A stretch of DNA of 64,000 bases from Microbacterium sp. NC79 (GCF_019061125.1 NZ_JAHQYI010000001.1:248001-312000), one strand, 5' to 3'. Shown: positions 8,565-16,682, counted from the first letter of the stretch. Notes: generated by a model from the sequence alone, not told the origin. Numbers and translations: made by a program.

Positions 8565-9319
8565 TTCGCTTCACCGACGTCGCCAAGTCGTACGGAGACC
8601 AGCAGGTGCTGGGTCCCGTCACGCTCGATATTCCGGCGGGCGGTGTCACCGCACTCGTCGGACCGAATGGAGCAGGCAAGTCCACCCTGCTGACGATCGC
8701 TGGCCGCCTCGGCGACGCGAGTCGTGGTTCCGTGACCGTTGGCGGTCTCGATGTGGCGAAGACGCCGAGCAAGAAGCTCGCGACCGTGCTGTCGATTTTG
8801 CGGCAGGAGAACCACTTCATCACGCGGCTGACCGTGCGACAGCTGGTCGGGTTTGGGCGGTTTCCGTATTCACAGGGCCGGCTGACGGCGGCCGACAACG
8901 TGGCGATCGACCAGGCGCTGTCGTTCTTAAACCTGGAGGATCTGCAGGACAGGTTCGTTGACGAGCTGTCGGGTGGCCAGCGTCAGCGCGCGTACGTCGC
9001 GATGGTGCTCGCGCAAGACACCGAGTACGTGTTGCTTGACGAGCCGCTGAACAACCTCGATATGAAGCACGCGGTCGCGATGATGGGGCAGCTGCGTCGC
9101 GCCGCCGATGAGCTTGGTAAGACCGTGATCATCGTGCTGCACGACATTAACTTCGCTGCCGCCTACGCCGACCGCATCGTTGCGCTCGCCGGGGGAGAAG
9201 TCACGCACGTTGGTACGCCCAATGAGATCATGCGCCCCGAGGTGCTGGAAGAGATCTTCGGAACCCCGATGCAGGTTTTGCGCGACGGCGACTACCCCGT
9301 GGCTGTCTACTTCCGGTAG
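8561..9319 (+). CDS. iron-siderophore ABC transporter ATP-binding protein
   Basis: 252 residues. Walker A is GPNGAGKST, the ABC signature LSGGQRQR, Walker B with D-loop LLDEPLNNLD, and the H-loop histidine lies in VLHDINF. The stretch ILRQENHFITRLTV with LVGFGRFPYSQGRLT resembles the YclP/FatE group of petrobactin-type importers more than FepC. GTG at 8561 overlaps the preceding stop by 4 bases. This is the last gene of the operon; an 8-bp minisatellite follows. Confidence 0.94.
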   Translation: MIRFTDVAKSYGDQQVLGPVTLDIPAGGVTALVGPNGAGKSTLLTIAGRLGDASRGSVTVGGLDVAKTPSKKLATVLSILRQENHFITRLTVRQLVGFGRFPYSQGRLTAADNVAIDQALSFLNLEDLQDRFVDELSGGQRQRAYVAMVLAQDTEYVLLDEPLNNLDMKHAVAMMGQLRRAADELGKTVIIVLHDINFAAAYADRIVALAGGEVTHVGTPNEIMRPEVLEEIFGTPMQVLRDGDYPVAVYFR

Positions 9320-9332
9320 GCGGCGGGTTGAG

Positions 9333-9412
9333 GCGTTGGGGCGTTGGGGCGTTGGGGCGTTGGGGCGTTGGGGTGTTTCGGGTGTTCGGGTGTCCGGGTG
9401 TTCGGGTGTTCG
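9333..9412. repeat. 8-bp minisatellite (10 units)
   Basis: Ten octamers run in strict register. Five copies of GCGTTGGG (9333-9372) are followed by five of the related type GTGTTCGG (with single-base variants). The array lies between the siderophore operon and the tRNA gene and is non-coding. Copy number is expected to vary between strains. Confidence 0.85.
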
Positions 9413-9523
9413 GCGGTTTGTGAGCGGGCGTAGCGCGACGAAACGGCTGTCGCGACGCGCCCGGGGTGCGGCGCGCGGGGGCTCAGTTTTGAGTGAGGGC
9501 TTGAGTGTCGTAAGCTAGTGCGC

Positions 9524-9613
9524 GGTGACGTGTCCGAGCGGCCGAAGGTGCAACACTCGAAATGTTGTGTAGGTTCACCCCTACCGTGGGTTCAAATCCC
9601 ACCGTCACCGCCA
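9524..9613 (+). tRNA. tRNA-Ser (anticodon CGA)
   Basis: Acceptor strands GGTGACG (9524-9530) and CGTCACC (9603-9609) pair fully, followed by G and an encoded CCA. The anticodon arm is CAACA-CTCGAAA-TGTTG, giving anticodon CGA. The T arm is GTGGG-TTCAAAT-CCCAC. A long variable arm (class II tRNA) fits serine. A strong terminator follows. The tRNA sits at the left edge of the accessory region, a classic integration site. Confidence 0.95.
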
Positions 9614-9615
9614 CT

Positions 9616-9648
9616 GAAAACCCCCGGTAAAACGGGGGTTTTCGCTTT
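9616..9648 (+). terminator. intrinsic terminator after tRNA-Ser
   Basis: GAAAACCCCCG pairs with CGGGGGTTTTC around a short A-rich loop, and further Ts follow. It ends the tRNA transcript. Confidence 0.88.
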
Positions 9649-9717
9649 TCCTGGGATGCGCGTGGTGCAGATTTGGTGCACATTTCAGCGGTGATCCACC
9701 CAAGTAGAGAAGACAAA

Positions 9718-10227
9718 GTGACTTCCATTGAGATGCGCAGACTTGCGCAGAGCGATCGCCGAGGCTTTATCACGCGTCTCCAGGAGGCGTTCCAGGTAGG
9801 CGCGGCAGCCTATGAGCACGGCCAATCTCAATCGTCGATCCGCGGGGAACAGGATGAGCCCGTAATCTCCGAGGGGGAGGTTGCCCAATCGATGGATCAC
9901 GCCGGCGCCGACGCCTGGGAGGTTCTGGACGGAGGCCGTGTTGTTGGAGGTGCAGTCGTCGTCGTTGACGGCCAAGGTGACCGTGCCTCTCTGGACCTGC
10001 TGTTCATCGACGTGGGCGAACATGGGCGCGGCATTGGCGTGAGGGTCTGGAATGCGATCGAGGCCAAATACCCCGACGTTGAGGTATGGAGAACGATGAC
10101 GCCGTGCGAGGACGTACGGAACATCCACTTTTATGTGAACAAGTGTGGGTTTCGAGTCGTCGAATTCTTCCATCCCGGCCACCCTGACCCGCATCAGCCT
10201 TCGGGGCCAGAGGAGGGTGCGATGTGA
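9718..10227 (+). CDS. GNAT-family N-acetyltransferase
   Basis: 169 residues from GTG 9718 (VTSIEMRRLAQSD); ATG 9733 is an alternative. The acetyl-CoA binding region is DVGEHGRGIGVRVWNAIEA, preceded by a hydrophobic beta strand (SLDLLFID) and followed by NIHFYVNKCGFRVVEFF, typical of the C-terminal half of GNAT proteins. The substrate is unknown. The stop overlaps the GTG start of a second, truncated cistron (GTGA), so this gene headed an operon now broken by the adhesin fragment. Confidence 0.82.
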   Translation: MTSIEMRRLAQSDRRGFITRLQEAFQVGAAAYEHGQSQSSIRGEQDEPVISEGEVAQSMDHAGADAWEVLDGGRVVGGAVVVVDGQGDRASLDLLFIDVGEHGRGIGVRVWNAIEAKYPDVEVWRTMTPCEDVRNIHFYVNKCGFRVVEFFHPGHPDPHQPSGPEEGAM

Positions 10228-10316
10228 AGACCATTGTGACCGGTGCCGGCGAGATGTACCTGGCGCGGACAGTGATCCTGAGCGGATGCTCGAGAACGTT
10301 GCGTGTGTCCCCGTGA
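10224..10316 (+). pseudogene. 5' stub of a gene once co-transcribed with the acetyltransferase
   Basis: GTG 10224 overlaps the acetyltransferase stop by 4 bases and has a very strong Shine-Dalgarno (AGGAGG, 10210-10215) 8 bases upstream. The frame reads MKTIVTGAGEMYLARTVILS and stops after 30 codons at 10316, running out of frame into the adhesin fragment. The good start signals with an abrupt end suggest a real gene truncated near 10280. The family is not recognised. Confidence 0.5.
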
Positions 10317-10975
10317 GTCAGGTGCTGGAAGGCACCGAAGCTTGTGCTGAGGTCATCATCCCGGGTTCAGAACTCACCATGTGGAAGACCTCTGAGGTCT
10401 CCGCTGAGCCACTTGTAGCGGGCGATCACGTTGACTACACGCTGTGGTTTGAGAACACCAGCGAAGTCGCTGCAACCGTCACCGCCACCGACTTCCTCGG
10501 TTACGTTACTGATGACGCAGAGATTATTGAAGCCCCTGCGGCTGGCCTCGGTGACTTGGATGTCACCGTCGACGGTGAATGGATCTCGATCAATGGCGAA
10601 GTACCTGCCGGCGAGCTCTACTCGGTCACCTATCGAGTTCAGGTCAAGGCGGCAGTTGACCGCGGCGACGATCTTCTCGTGAATCACCTGATCCCGAGAG
10701 ACACCGATACACCGCCTGCACCTCCAGCGCCGGGGGACGTGTGTGAAGACGAGGCTCCGTACGTTACCTGTGACCCAGTCACTGAGGTACCTGACGAGCC
10801 TGTTGTGCCGAACGAGCCTGTCGTGCCGAACGAGCCGAACGAGTCGAACGAGTCGAAGCTCGCCACCACCGGTAGCGACAGCTCACTTGCTGCGCTGCTG
10901 ATCGGATCGGTACTCCTCCTCGGTGGAGGCGCGGCCGCACTCGTTGCCACGAACCGCCGAAAGATCAAACAGTAA
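10286..10975 (+). pseudogene. C-terminal fragment of a sortase-anchored surface protein (LATTG)
   Basis: About 229 codons without a signal peptide. A beta-rich domain of the DUF11 type (VDYTLWFENTSEVAATVTAT) is followed by a Pro/Asn/Glu linker with repeats of VVPNEP. A canonical cell-wall sorting tail ends it: LATTG, a hydrophobic segment, then RRK. LATTG fits the LAxTG signal of class E sortases. The missing secretion signal and the junction with a broken gene upstream mark it as the 3' end of a larger adhesin gene. It might still be translated from ATG 10286, but it could not be exported. Confidence 0.8.
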
Positions 10976-11034
10976 TACAGCGGCTGACCCGGGCGGGTAT
11001 CCCTCGTCAGTGTCAGTGTTGTAACGCATAACCG

Positions 11035-11077
11035 AAACTGCTCGCTCGTAGATCACCAATCTGCAAGCGGGCAGTTT
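11035..11077 (+). terminator. hairpin after the adhesin fragment
   Basis: AAACTGCTCGCT (11035-11046) pairs with AGCGGGCAGTTT (11066-11077) with one mismatch. The loop is about 19 bases. It is probably the terminator of the adhesin fragment. Confidence 0.6.
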
Positions 11078-11129
11078 CTGCGTATGTAGGGGTGGACATT
11101 TTTAATCGCACTGAGTCCAAGGAAGACCC

Positions 11130-11195
11130 ATGCACAGTGATAACCAGAACTATGCACGACTCCTGCTCGAAATAATAGAGAAGACCTTCCCTTAA
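11130..11195 (+). CDS. possible 21-residue small protein
   Basis: ATG 11130 has a good Shine-Dalgarno (AAGGAAG, about 11119-11125). It opens a 21-codon frame, MHSDNQNYARLLLEIIEKTF plus one Pro, ending 14 bases before a strong terminator hairpin. The arrangement (ribosome site, short helix-forming peptide, terminator) is what a real small gene would look like. No family is recognised, and chance cannot be excluded at this length. Confidence 0.3.
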   Translation: MHSDNQNYARLLLEIIEKTFP

Positions 11196-11208
11196 ACGGA
11201 TAACGCCA

Positions 11209-11250
11209 GAACCCCCAGGGCCTCATCGGCCTCGGGGGTTTCTGTTTCTT
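11209..11250. terminator. terminator, probably bidirectional
   Basis: AACCCCC(11210-11216) pairs with GGGGGTT (11234-11240), with extra inner GGCC pairing, and is followed by TCTGTTTCTTT. It would end transcripts from the left. It lies just past the stop of the convergent XRE gene. Confidence 0.75.
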
Positions 11251-11260
11251 TATGCGTTCC

Positions 11261-11479
11261 TCAGGATGCTTCGCGGGTGATGATGTCTCCTGGCTCGCAG
11301 TCGAGTGCTTCACAGATCGCGTCTAGCGTCGTGAACCGAATGGCTTTGGCGTGATTGTTCTTCAGGAGGGACAGATTCACTGTCGCAACCCCTACTCTTC
11401 GAGACAGCTCCACGAGGGTCATCCCCCGCTTTTCTAGCATCTCATCGAGTCGGAGCCGCACCTTCGTTTGCGCAGCCAC
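11261..11479 (-). CDS. XRE-family regulator, YozG type
   Basis: 72 residues, almost entirely one helix-turn-helix domain (MTLVELSRRVGVATVNLSLL), with the C-terminal CEALDCEPGDII typical of the small YozG-like repressors. The GTG start overlaps the stop of the DUF2975 gene by one base, so both are translated from one message. In this common pair the regulator is thought to control the membrane protein gene. Direct repeats at the DUF2975 start are candidate binding sites. Confidence 0.88.
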   Translation of the reverse strand: MAAQTKVRLRLDEMLEKRGMTLVELSRRVGVATVNLSLLKNNHAKAIRFTTLDAICEALDCEPGDIITREAS

Positions 11480-12117
11480 TACACCACCCCAAATGAATCT
11501 TCAGCAATCTTTCCTGTGCCCCTAAGCGACCAGCCAAATATGACGATCGCGACTCCAACCACCACGGGCAAGAAGCTGACTCCTGAAACAAAACCAGGCT
11601 CCATCCAAACCCCGTCACTCACGTTGAGCTCTGTTGCCAGGGACTCCGCTGCCGTCGTGGAGAGGCTCTGCGCGATGAACGACCCGACTGCTACAATTCC
11701 TCCGACAATGATCACATTGGTCGACAAGGCATTCCAGTGAAGCTTGCCGCCGAAGAGCGCTACCGCGCTCCATGCGACAAGAACCAAAGTGGCAAGGGCC
11801 ACGATGGCCGCTACGACTGAGGCGAGCGTGAAGTCAGCGACGACGCCAGGGTCAACGTTTGAGGCACCTACTGTGGCAGACCCGTTGACGATGAAGTCGA
11901 CTCCAGGGTTCCATTCTGCTGTCATCGACTCGAGGTCAGCGTCTTGGAGTGGGATCTCGGCAACGAGAGTCCCTTCCGCGCCGCTGAGCTTAGAGACTGC
12001 AGATATCAGCGCCCGCCCGAAGAACCAAATTCCGGATAGAAGCGCGATGACCGCCGCCGAAATTGTTGCGCGACTGCGTTGAACTAAAACTGAACCATTA
12101 TGTTTATCGTTATGCAT
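11479..12117 (-). CDS. DUF2975-type membrane protein
   Basis: 212 residues. A hydrophobic N-terminal segment (about 17-40) precedes an extracytoplasmic loop of about 70 residues (EIPLQDADLESMTAEWNPGV). Three more membrane segments follow. This matches the DUF2975 layout seen next to YozG-like regulators. Function is unknown. The start ATG (12117) lies inside a 24-bp-spaced direct repeat, shared with the DNA downstream of the intact adhesin gene, where the equivalent gene has been lost. Confidence 0.75.
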   Translation of the reverse strand: MHNDKHNGSVLVQRSRATISAAVIALLSGIWFFGRALISAVSKLSGAEGTLVAEIPLQDADLESMTAEWNPGVDFIVNGSATVGASNVDPGVVADFTLASVVAAIVALATLVLVAWSAVALFGGKLHWNALSTNVIIVGGIVAVGSFIAQSLSTTAAESLATELNVSDGVWMEPGFVSGVSFLPVVVGVAIVIFGWSLRGTGKIAEDSFGVV

Positions 12118-12138
12118 ATCATTACGTTAATCGTTACG
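12096..12138 (-). promoter_or_regulatory. two 19-bp direct repeats at the DUF2975 start (candidate XRE operator)
   Basis: CATTATGTTTATCGTTATG (12096-12114) and CATTACGTTAATCGTTACG (12120-12138) match at 15 of 19 positions and are 24 bases apart, bracketing the start codon of DUF2975. The same pair, diverged, occurs at 26662-26680 and 26686-26703. Conservation of both units in both copies points to a protein-binding site, most simply for the XRE regulator. Confidence 0.55.
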
Positions 12139-12206
12139 CTGATGGGTTGTCAACCCGGTATTGAAAGTTTCTTGTCTCACCTGTTCTGTCTCAGAAGGGA
12201 AGGAGT

Positions 12207-12286
12207 GAGCCCCCGGCGCCCAGCCAAGTCATTTCGCACGGAGAGTGCGGACGAGGACTTATAAGGGGTAGGGGCGCCGGGGGCTC
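12207..12286 (-). ncRNA. nested stem-loop element, copy 2 (3' of adhesin remnant)
   Basis: Read on the minus strand, a perfect 15-bp outer stem (GAGCCCCCGGCGCCC with GGGCGCCGGGGGCTC) encloses a 50-nt loop. Inside are a middle stem AAGTC/GACTT and an inner stem CGCAC/GTGCG, followed by the conserved GAAATGACT. The copy at 26513-26592 has the same geometry and loop length but different paired bases, so structure is conserved rather than sequence. A pyrimidine-rich tract follows, so it may act as a terminator. Confidence 0.65.
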
Positions 12287-12314
12287 AGCTTATGTGCTGG
12301 GACTTAATGAATGG

Positions 12315-12433
12315 CTACACTGACGTAGCGTTCACCTCCTCGTTCTCACGGCGACGGCGCTTAGCGGCCGCTACGAGGAACAAACCCAGCAATGTGAGAA
12401 CGCCAGCCATTCCGGCTACGCCCCAGGCCATCT
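12315..12433 (-). pseudogene. 3' remnant of a second LAxTG adhesin gene
   Basis: Reads as a membrane segment plus basic tail: IAWG...LTLLGLFLVAAAKRRRR, ending NATSV and a stop (12315-12317). It is closely related to the last 39 residues of the 2381-residue adhesin (26369-26484). The 3' flank is homologous as well, down to 12096. The homology stops exactly at 12431-12434, where a sortase fragment on the opposite strand begins. Confidence 0.85.
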
Positions 12434-12650
12434 ACCCGTCGGTGGAGAATCAATACGATCCGTCATCACCGCACAGCGAGGACTGGCAAACTCAACGATG
12501 TTCACAAATCTCGACAAGGTTGTCGAGGGCAATCGCTTCGTGATTGAGAACATGGGTGAAGCTTTCGTGTACCAGGTCGTCTCAACCGACGTGATCGAAC
12601 CTCATAACACTGTGGGCCTTCGAGTGACGCCCAGTCATATGGAGCAATGA
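12432..12650 (+). pseudogene. fragment of a class C-like sortase
   Basis: 72 codons with no start: LPVGGESIRSVITAQRGLAN, then MFTNLDKVVEGNRFVIENMG, then a stretch reading VVSTDVIEP, ending at TGA 12648-12650. The opening is the central sortase segment (compare GGES...GHRGL) that holds the catalytic histidine region. Here the His is replaced by Gln in AQRG. The catalytic Cys (TLxTC) region is missing. It is a dead remnant of the pilus/adhesin sortase that probably accompanied the surface genes. Confidence 0.8.
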
Positions 12651-12707
12651 AGCGTTCTGAGCTCTTCAGCTACTTTGTGGTTCTGTGCTCCGATCCGCCG
12701 ATTCTTT

Positions 12708-13994
12708 CTAGAGATCGGTCGGCATTCTCGTCGTCCCATACACCGATTCTGAAGCTCTGGGCCGAGTCATGGTGGCGACGAGAGTGACCCACACAATTGG
12801 GAGAAGCGCGAGAGCGAAGAACAGCGGCCCGTAGCCAGCATCAGGCTCGAGCATCCGGGCAATACCGAGAATGCCGAGACCTGCAAGCGGCCCAATGAGT
12901 TGCCCAAGCGCTCCGGCGGCGCTGAACGCACCGATGAACCGGCCTGCCCGGCGAAGTGGGGCGGTTTCAAGCGCCATCGACAACAGTGCGGAACTGTTCA
13001 GCCCAACCGCGACGCCGCTCAAGATCGCCGCTGACGCAACCAGCGGAAGCGGCTCGCATACGGCGCGCATCACCAGTGATACCGCAAGGAGCGTTCCGCC
13101 AATCAGAATGATTCTGCGGCCATTCGCAAGGAGCTGTGGGTGCCTCAGAAGCGTGACGCTCGCAGCGATAAGCCCCACAATGGCAGCGACCAGCACCCAC
13201 ACGCTGGAGCGTACCGGAAATTCGACGTCGGCAGCGACGCGATCGGCGAGGTCGAGCGGATGGTAACTCAGGAACGCGGCCATCACTGTGTGAGCGGCGC
13301 ATTGAATAGCGAGAAGGGTGACTCCTGAGAGCTGCTTCGTCGGTCGGACATCGCGGTGCAGCTGTTCGGGAGCAGTCATGGCGGGTACGCCCGGCGAGCT
13401 GAGCTGGGCGAGTTCTCGTCGTGTCCATATGAGAAAAAACATGGGCACGGCGAGGCTCAATGCAGAGAGACCAAAGGTCGTTTCCCAGATTCGTCCGGGC
13501 AATAAGAGCAGCACGATTAACGGAATGAGGATTCCGGCGTATCCTCCGAGCACGGCAACGACTGCTCCTCGGCGCCGGTGCCTGGGAAGAGAGGTCGCGA
13601 GGATGACCCGCAGCACCGCCATGGCCCCCGAATATCCGAGCTGGGCCACCCCCCACCCCGCTACGAGAGTGAATCGGCTGTCGCCAATGGACAAAACTGT
13701 GAGGCCAACGGTGCCGATGCCGGTTCCCGTGAATACCCACATCCAGCGAGTACGTAGCGTGGAACCGTAAAGATCAGAGAGAGCGCCGAGCCCCAGCGCA
13801 CCTATGACAGCACAAATCGAACCGATGGTCGCAGTTACGGCGACGATGGCGGCGACGTCAAGACCGGCACCAAGTTCGGTCGCGCGGTGTGCGATCCCAG
13901 CAACAGCGGGCGGGGTTAGCGCTGCTAGCAACAGCAGCTTGGCAAGGTTCACGGAAATCGCGTTTCGGCGCGAGTTTTTCTCCAAATTTGACAA
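12708..13994 (-). CDS. MFS transporter
   Basis: 428 residues with about twelve hydrophobic segments and a typical cytoplasmic loop after segment 2 (GALSDLYGSTLRTRW). Major facilitator efflux proteins of this size usually export drugs or small metabolites; no substrate is evident. It lies 69 bases downstream of the LuxR-type regulator gene on the same strand, so the regulator may control it. Confidence 0.85.
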   Translation of the reverse strand: MSNLEKNSRRNAISVNLAKLLLLAALTPPAVAGIAHRATELGAGLDVAAIVAVTATIGSICAVIGALGLGALSDLYGSTLRTRWMWVFTGTGIGTVGLTVLSIGDSRFTLVAGWGVAQLGYSGAMAVLRVILATSLPRHRRRGAVVAVLGGYAGILIPLIVLLLLPGRIWETTFGLSALSLAVPMFFLIWTRRELAQLSSPGVPAMTAPEQLHRDVRPTKQLSGVTLLAIQCAAHTVMAAFLSYHPLDLADRVAADVEFPVRSSVWVLVAAIVGLIAASVTLLRHPQLLANGRRIILIGGTLLAVSLVMRAVCEPLPLVASAAILSGVAVGLNSSALLSMALETAPLRRAGRFIGAFSAAGALGQLIGPLAGLGILGIARMLEPDAGYGPLFFALALLPIVWVTLVATMTRPRASESVYGTTRMPTDL

Positions 13995-14063
13995 GCTTCC
14001 CCCAAAGATCCCCTGCTTGGTTCATACCCAACCGCAATAGACTGAGCAGCGCAAAGATGGTTA

Positions 14064-16682
14064 CTACTGCGACTCTTCCCGGACGTCGTCGAGTAATCCT
14101 GCTTCGTTTGTTACCCGAATTGCCTCGGCGCGGCTCCGCACACCCAGTTTTTTATAGACCTGTTTCATGTACCCCTTGACTGTGTCAGGACTCAGATACA
14201 ATGACGCAGCTGCCACCCGAACACTCCCCATTTCGATCACCGCTCGGAGCGATTTGCGTTCGGCTTCAGTCAGCGGCGTTACCTCTCGAGAGCTCCCCTG
14301 GGAACTATGAGCGACCGGCAGGTCGGGTACGAACAACGCGAGTTGGCGCGCTGCTTCACGAGAAACCACGCGCATGGGCAATGTGAGGTCATGCTCGTGC
14401 ATGAGAGACGTTGCGCGTCGAACAGAGTCTGTTGCCGTTCTTATATTCTCTAGTCTTCGAGCGCTCTCTGCCTGTAAAAGTAACAGTTCGGCCCGGTTGC
14501 GCGGGTTTCCTGCGAGCGAGGGTAAGCGCGAAAGTTTTGTAGCGAGCCCGAGAGCTACATCATTCTCTCCTCGGCTCAGCGCGATGTACACCGAAATTTC
14601 GTCATCATGAGATTTTCGTTGTCTGGGAGGAAGTACCTGGCCGGATTGCCAGAGTAGGCGAGCTCTGAGTGTCCGCAACATTTTTTTAGAGAAAGGCTGT
14701 GTTGCGAATCTTCCACGTCGCCGATGGAGCTGTCGATTCAGGTAGTCGAGACCCCCGTCCGGCCCCATTCGTGATTCGGCAACGAGCGTTGCGACATAAG
14801 TCATAGACGGCCAATGTTCAATCGTAGGCTCGTGTTCGCTGAGTGACTCCAAATGGGAAAGAGATCGGTCAGGGTCACCCTGCTCGAGTGCACTCAACGC
14901 CGCCGCAATGCGGAGTCCTGCACCAATATACGAATCGTGCCATCCAACTGGGACACCGAGGCTGAATCCCATTCCAATAAGCTGTCGGCCTCGTTCCATA
15001 TTGCCTTGCCAAACACTCGACCAAGCAGCTAATGCCGTGGTGTGAGCGAGGTTCCTCGGGAGCATGTCACTGTCGCGAGCAATGAGCGGTTCGATCAACC
15101 GGTCAACATCACTGAAACGACCTGAGTGCAAAAGTGTGATAGCGGTTTGCGTCCAAGCCATTTCAATCGAGGAACTCTGAAATGCCGGATCGTCATGTGG
15201 GATCTGATTCAGCACCTCCTGCACTCGTTCGGTCATCTGCACTGCGAGGCTTTCGTTTCCGCTGAGGCGCGATGCGACCATGCGCAGGGTCGCGGCTGCA
15301 ACCCCCTCAAGACCAGACTCTTCCGATTTCTTCGCAAGTCTTGGGCCGGCGAGGAGTTTGAGCCCAGCAGTCACCTGCCTATATCTGCCTGAAGGAAATG
15401 CATACTCGTCAATCAAAGCGAACGCTGCAATCACGGGATAACGCTCCCGGACATCAGTCGGGATGCTGCCCATCCCGACTGATAGCCGTTCCCTGCCGAG
15501 TGAAAGGTGCATCGGATTGATGAGGAGATCTGACAGGAGTTCCCATGCTTGTGCGAGGATCGCGGCCTTTCTAGCGAATCGTGGACGTACAGTTTTCAAG
15601 GCGGACACTGCACGCATATAAATATCGTTAAGCGAGGCGGCACCAATAATAGTCTCGGCGCGCGATCGAAGCTCCGCTCGGATCAGATCATGGTGTCGAT
15701 ACCATCTCGTGCCGGTGTCATCTACCCAGAACCCGAAGCTATGTTCGAACGCGTTCTTGAGGAGATTGTCGGCTTCTTCGGTCGATAGATCGAGCATCGC
15801 TCCCAGAGCTTCAGCGGAAACCTCTTCGAAGATCGCTGAAGCACATAGGGCGACCTGGACGTCAGGCTCGCTTGACTCAAGTAGTTGACTGACAAACTCG
15901 CGTATGAATGAACCATGCCTGGCCCCACCCGTATCACTGTGACTCAATGCACTCTCAACGACTAAAGCGTGCGCGGCAAGGGGCCAACCCCGACTGTTTT
16001 GGTAAATTGATTGAGCCAAAGAAGCTCGATGCTCAGGATCGAGCTTCGGGAACCGGATGCGTAGCAGTTCGTTAATTTCTTCTGGAGAAAGAATGAGGTC
16101 TCGCTCATTGAACTCTCGGACAGAGACCCGCATGTGCGCACTCGTTGACGAAAGATGGGGCAGAGAATGTCGGGTGGTGAGGAGGACTGTCAGTGTTGGC
16201 ACCAGTGCGACCACATCGAGTAGACGCTTCTCCGTTTTTTCAGTCACAATGTGGTGGGCGTCGTCGATCACTAGGAGTAGCTTGCCGGAGCACTCGGAAA
16301 GTGCGGTGGCGATGCTGGCCGTCGAGGCTGTAGAGAGCCCGCCGCGAACAAGGCGTTCAGCCAGTGAGCTCCCAGCTAAAAGCCCTGAGTCAATGAGGTT
16401 TTGAAACACTCGCAACCAGAAATGTTGGTCGCTGATGTCATCCGGGTCAAGTCGAACCCATACTGCTACCGCATTCGGAGGTGTCGAAAGGTTGTCGGTA
16501 GAACGGGGCGCGGCAAATGCGCGTGCGATCTGCGTAGCAGCGATTGTCTTTCCGGTGCCTCCGCCGCCTCGCAAAATAATGAGAGCGGGGTCGTCATGAA
16601 GCGCGCTCTCAACCACTCGCGGACGAGGAAGAGGGGGATGCCGTTGCACTGGAAGAAAAAAACATGAAGTCATCATTGGCAA
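14064..16682 (-). CDS. large LuxR-family (MalT/LAL-like) ATPase regulator
   Basis: 872 residues. An N-terminal STAND-type ATPase has Walker A GGGGTGKT (about residue 40) and Walker B-like LLLVIDDAHHI (about 140). A long helical TPR-like middle region follows. A C-terminal LuxR helix-turn-helix (LTEAERKSLRAVIEMGSVRV, then ASLYLSPDTVKGYMKQVYKK) lies at about 795-860. These regulators switch on transcription when an inducer binds the middle region. Gene order suggests the MFS gene downstream as a target. The start at 16682 is one of several close ATGs. Confidence 0.9.
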   Translation of the reverse strand: MPMMTSCFFLPVQRHPPLPRPRVVESALHDDPALIILRGGGGTGKTIAATQIARAFAAPRSTDNLSTPPNAVAVWVRLDPDDISDQHFWLRVFQNLIDSGLLAGSSLAERLVRGGLSTASTASIATALSECSGKLLLVIDDAHHIVTEKTEKRLLDVVALVPTLTVLLTTRHSLPHLSSTSAHMRVSVREFNERDLILSPEEINELLRIRFPKLDPEHRASLAQSIYQNSRGWPLAAHALVVESALSHSDTGGARHGSFIREFVSQLLESSEPDVQVALCASAIFEEVSAEALGAMLDLSTEEADNLLKNAFEHSFGFWVDDTGTRWYRHHDLIRAELRSRAETIIGAASLNDIYMRAVSALKTVRPRFARKAAILAQAWELLSDLLINPMHLSLGRERLSVGMGSIPTDVRERYPVIAAFALIDEYAFPSGRYRQVTAGLKLLAGPRLAKKSEESGLEGVAAATLRMVASRLSGNESLAVQMTERVQEVLNQIPHDDPAFQSSSIEMAWTQTAITLLHSGRFSDVDRLIEPLIARDSDMLPRNLAHTTALAAWSSVWQGNMERGRQLIGMGFSLGVPVGWHDSYIGAGLRIAAALSALEQGDPDRSLSHLESLSEHEPTIEHWPSMTYVATLVAESRMGPDGGLDYLNRQLHRRRGRFATQPFSKKMLRTLRARLLWQSGQVLPPRQRKSHDDEISVYIALSRGENDVALGLATKLSRLPSLAGNPRNRAELLLLQAESARRLENIRTATDSVRRATSLMHEHDLTLPMRVVSREAARQLALFVPDLPVAHSSQGSSREVTPLTEAERKSLRAVIEMGSVRVAAASLYLSPDTVKGYMKQVYKKLGVRSRAEAIRVTNEAGLLDDVREESQ

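Noticed and set aside
9524..9613. attR copy of the tRNA-Ser end near 30.4 kb
   Set aside because: No matching stretch of the tRNA 3' end was seen near the tctA breakpoint; only a computed search could exclude a diverged copy.
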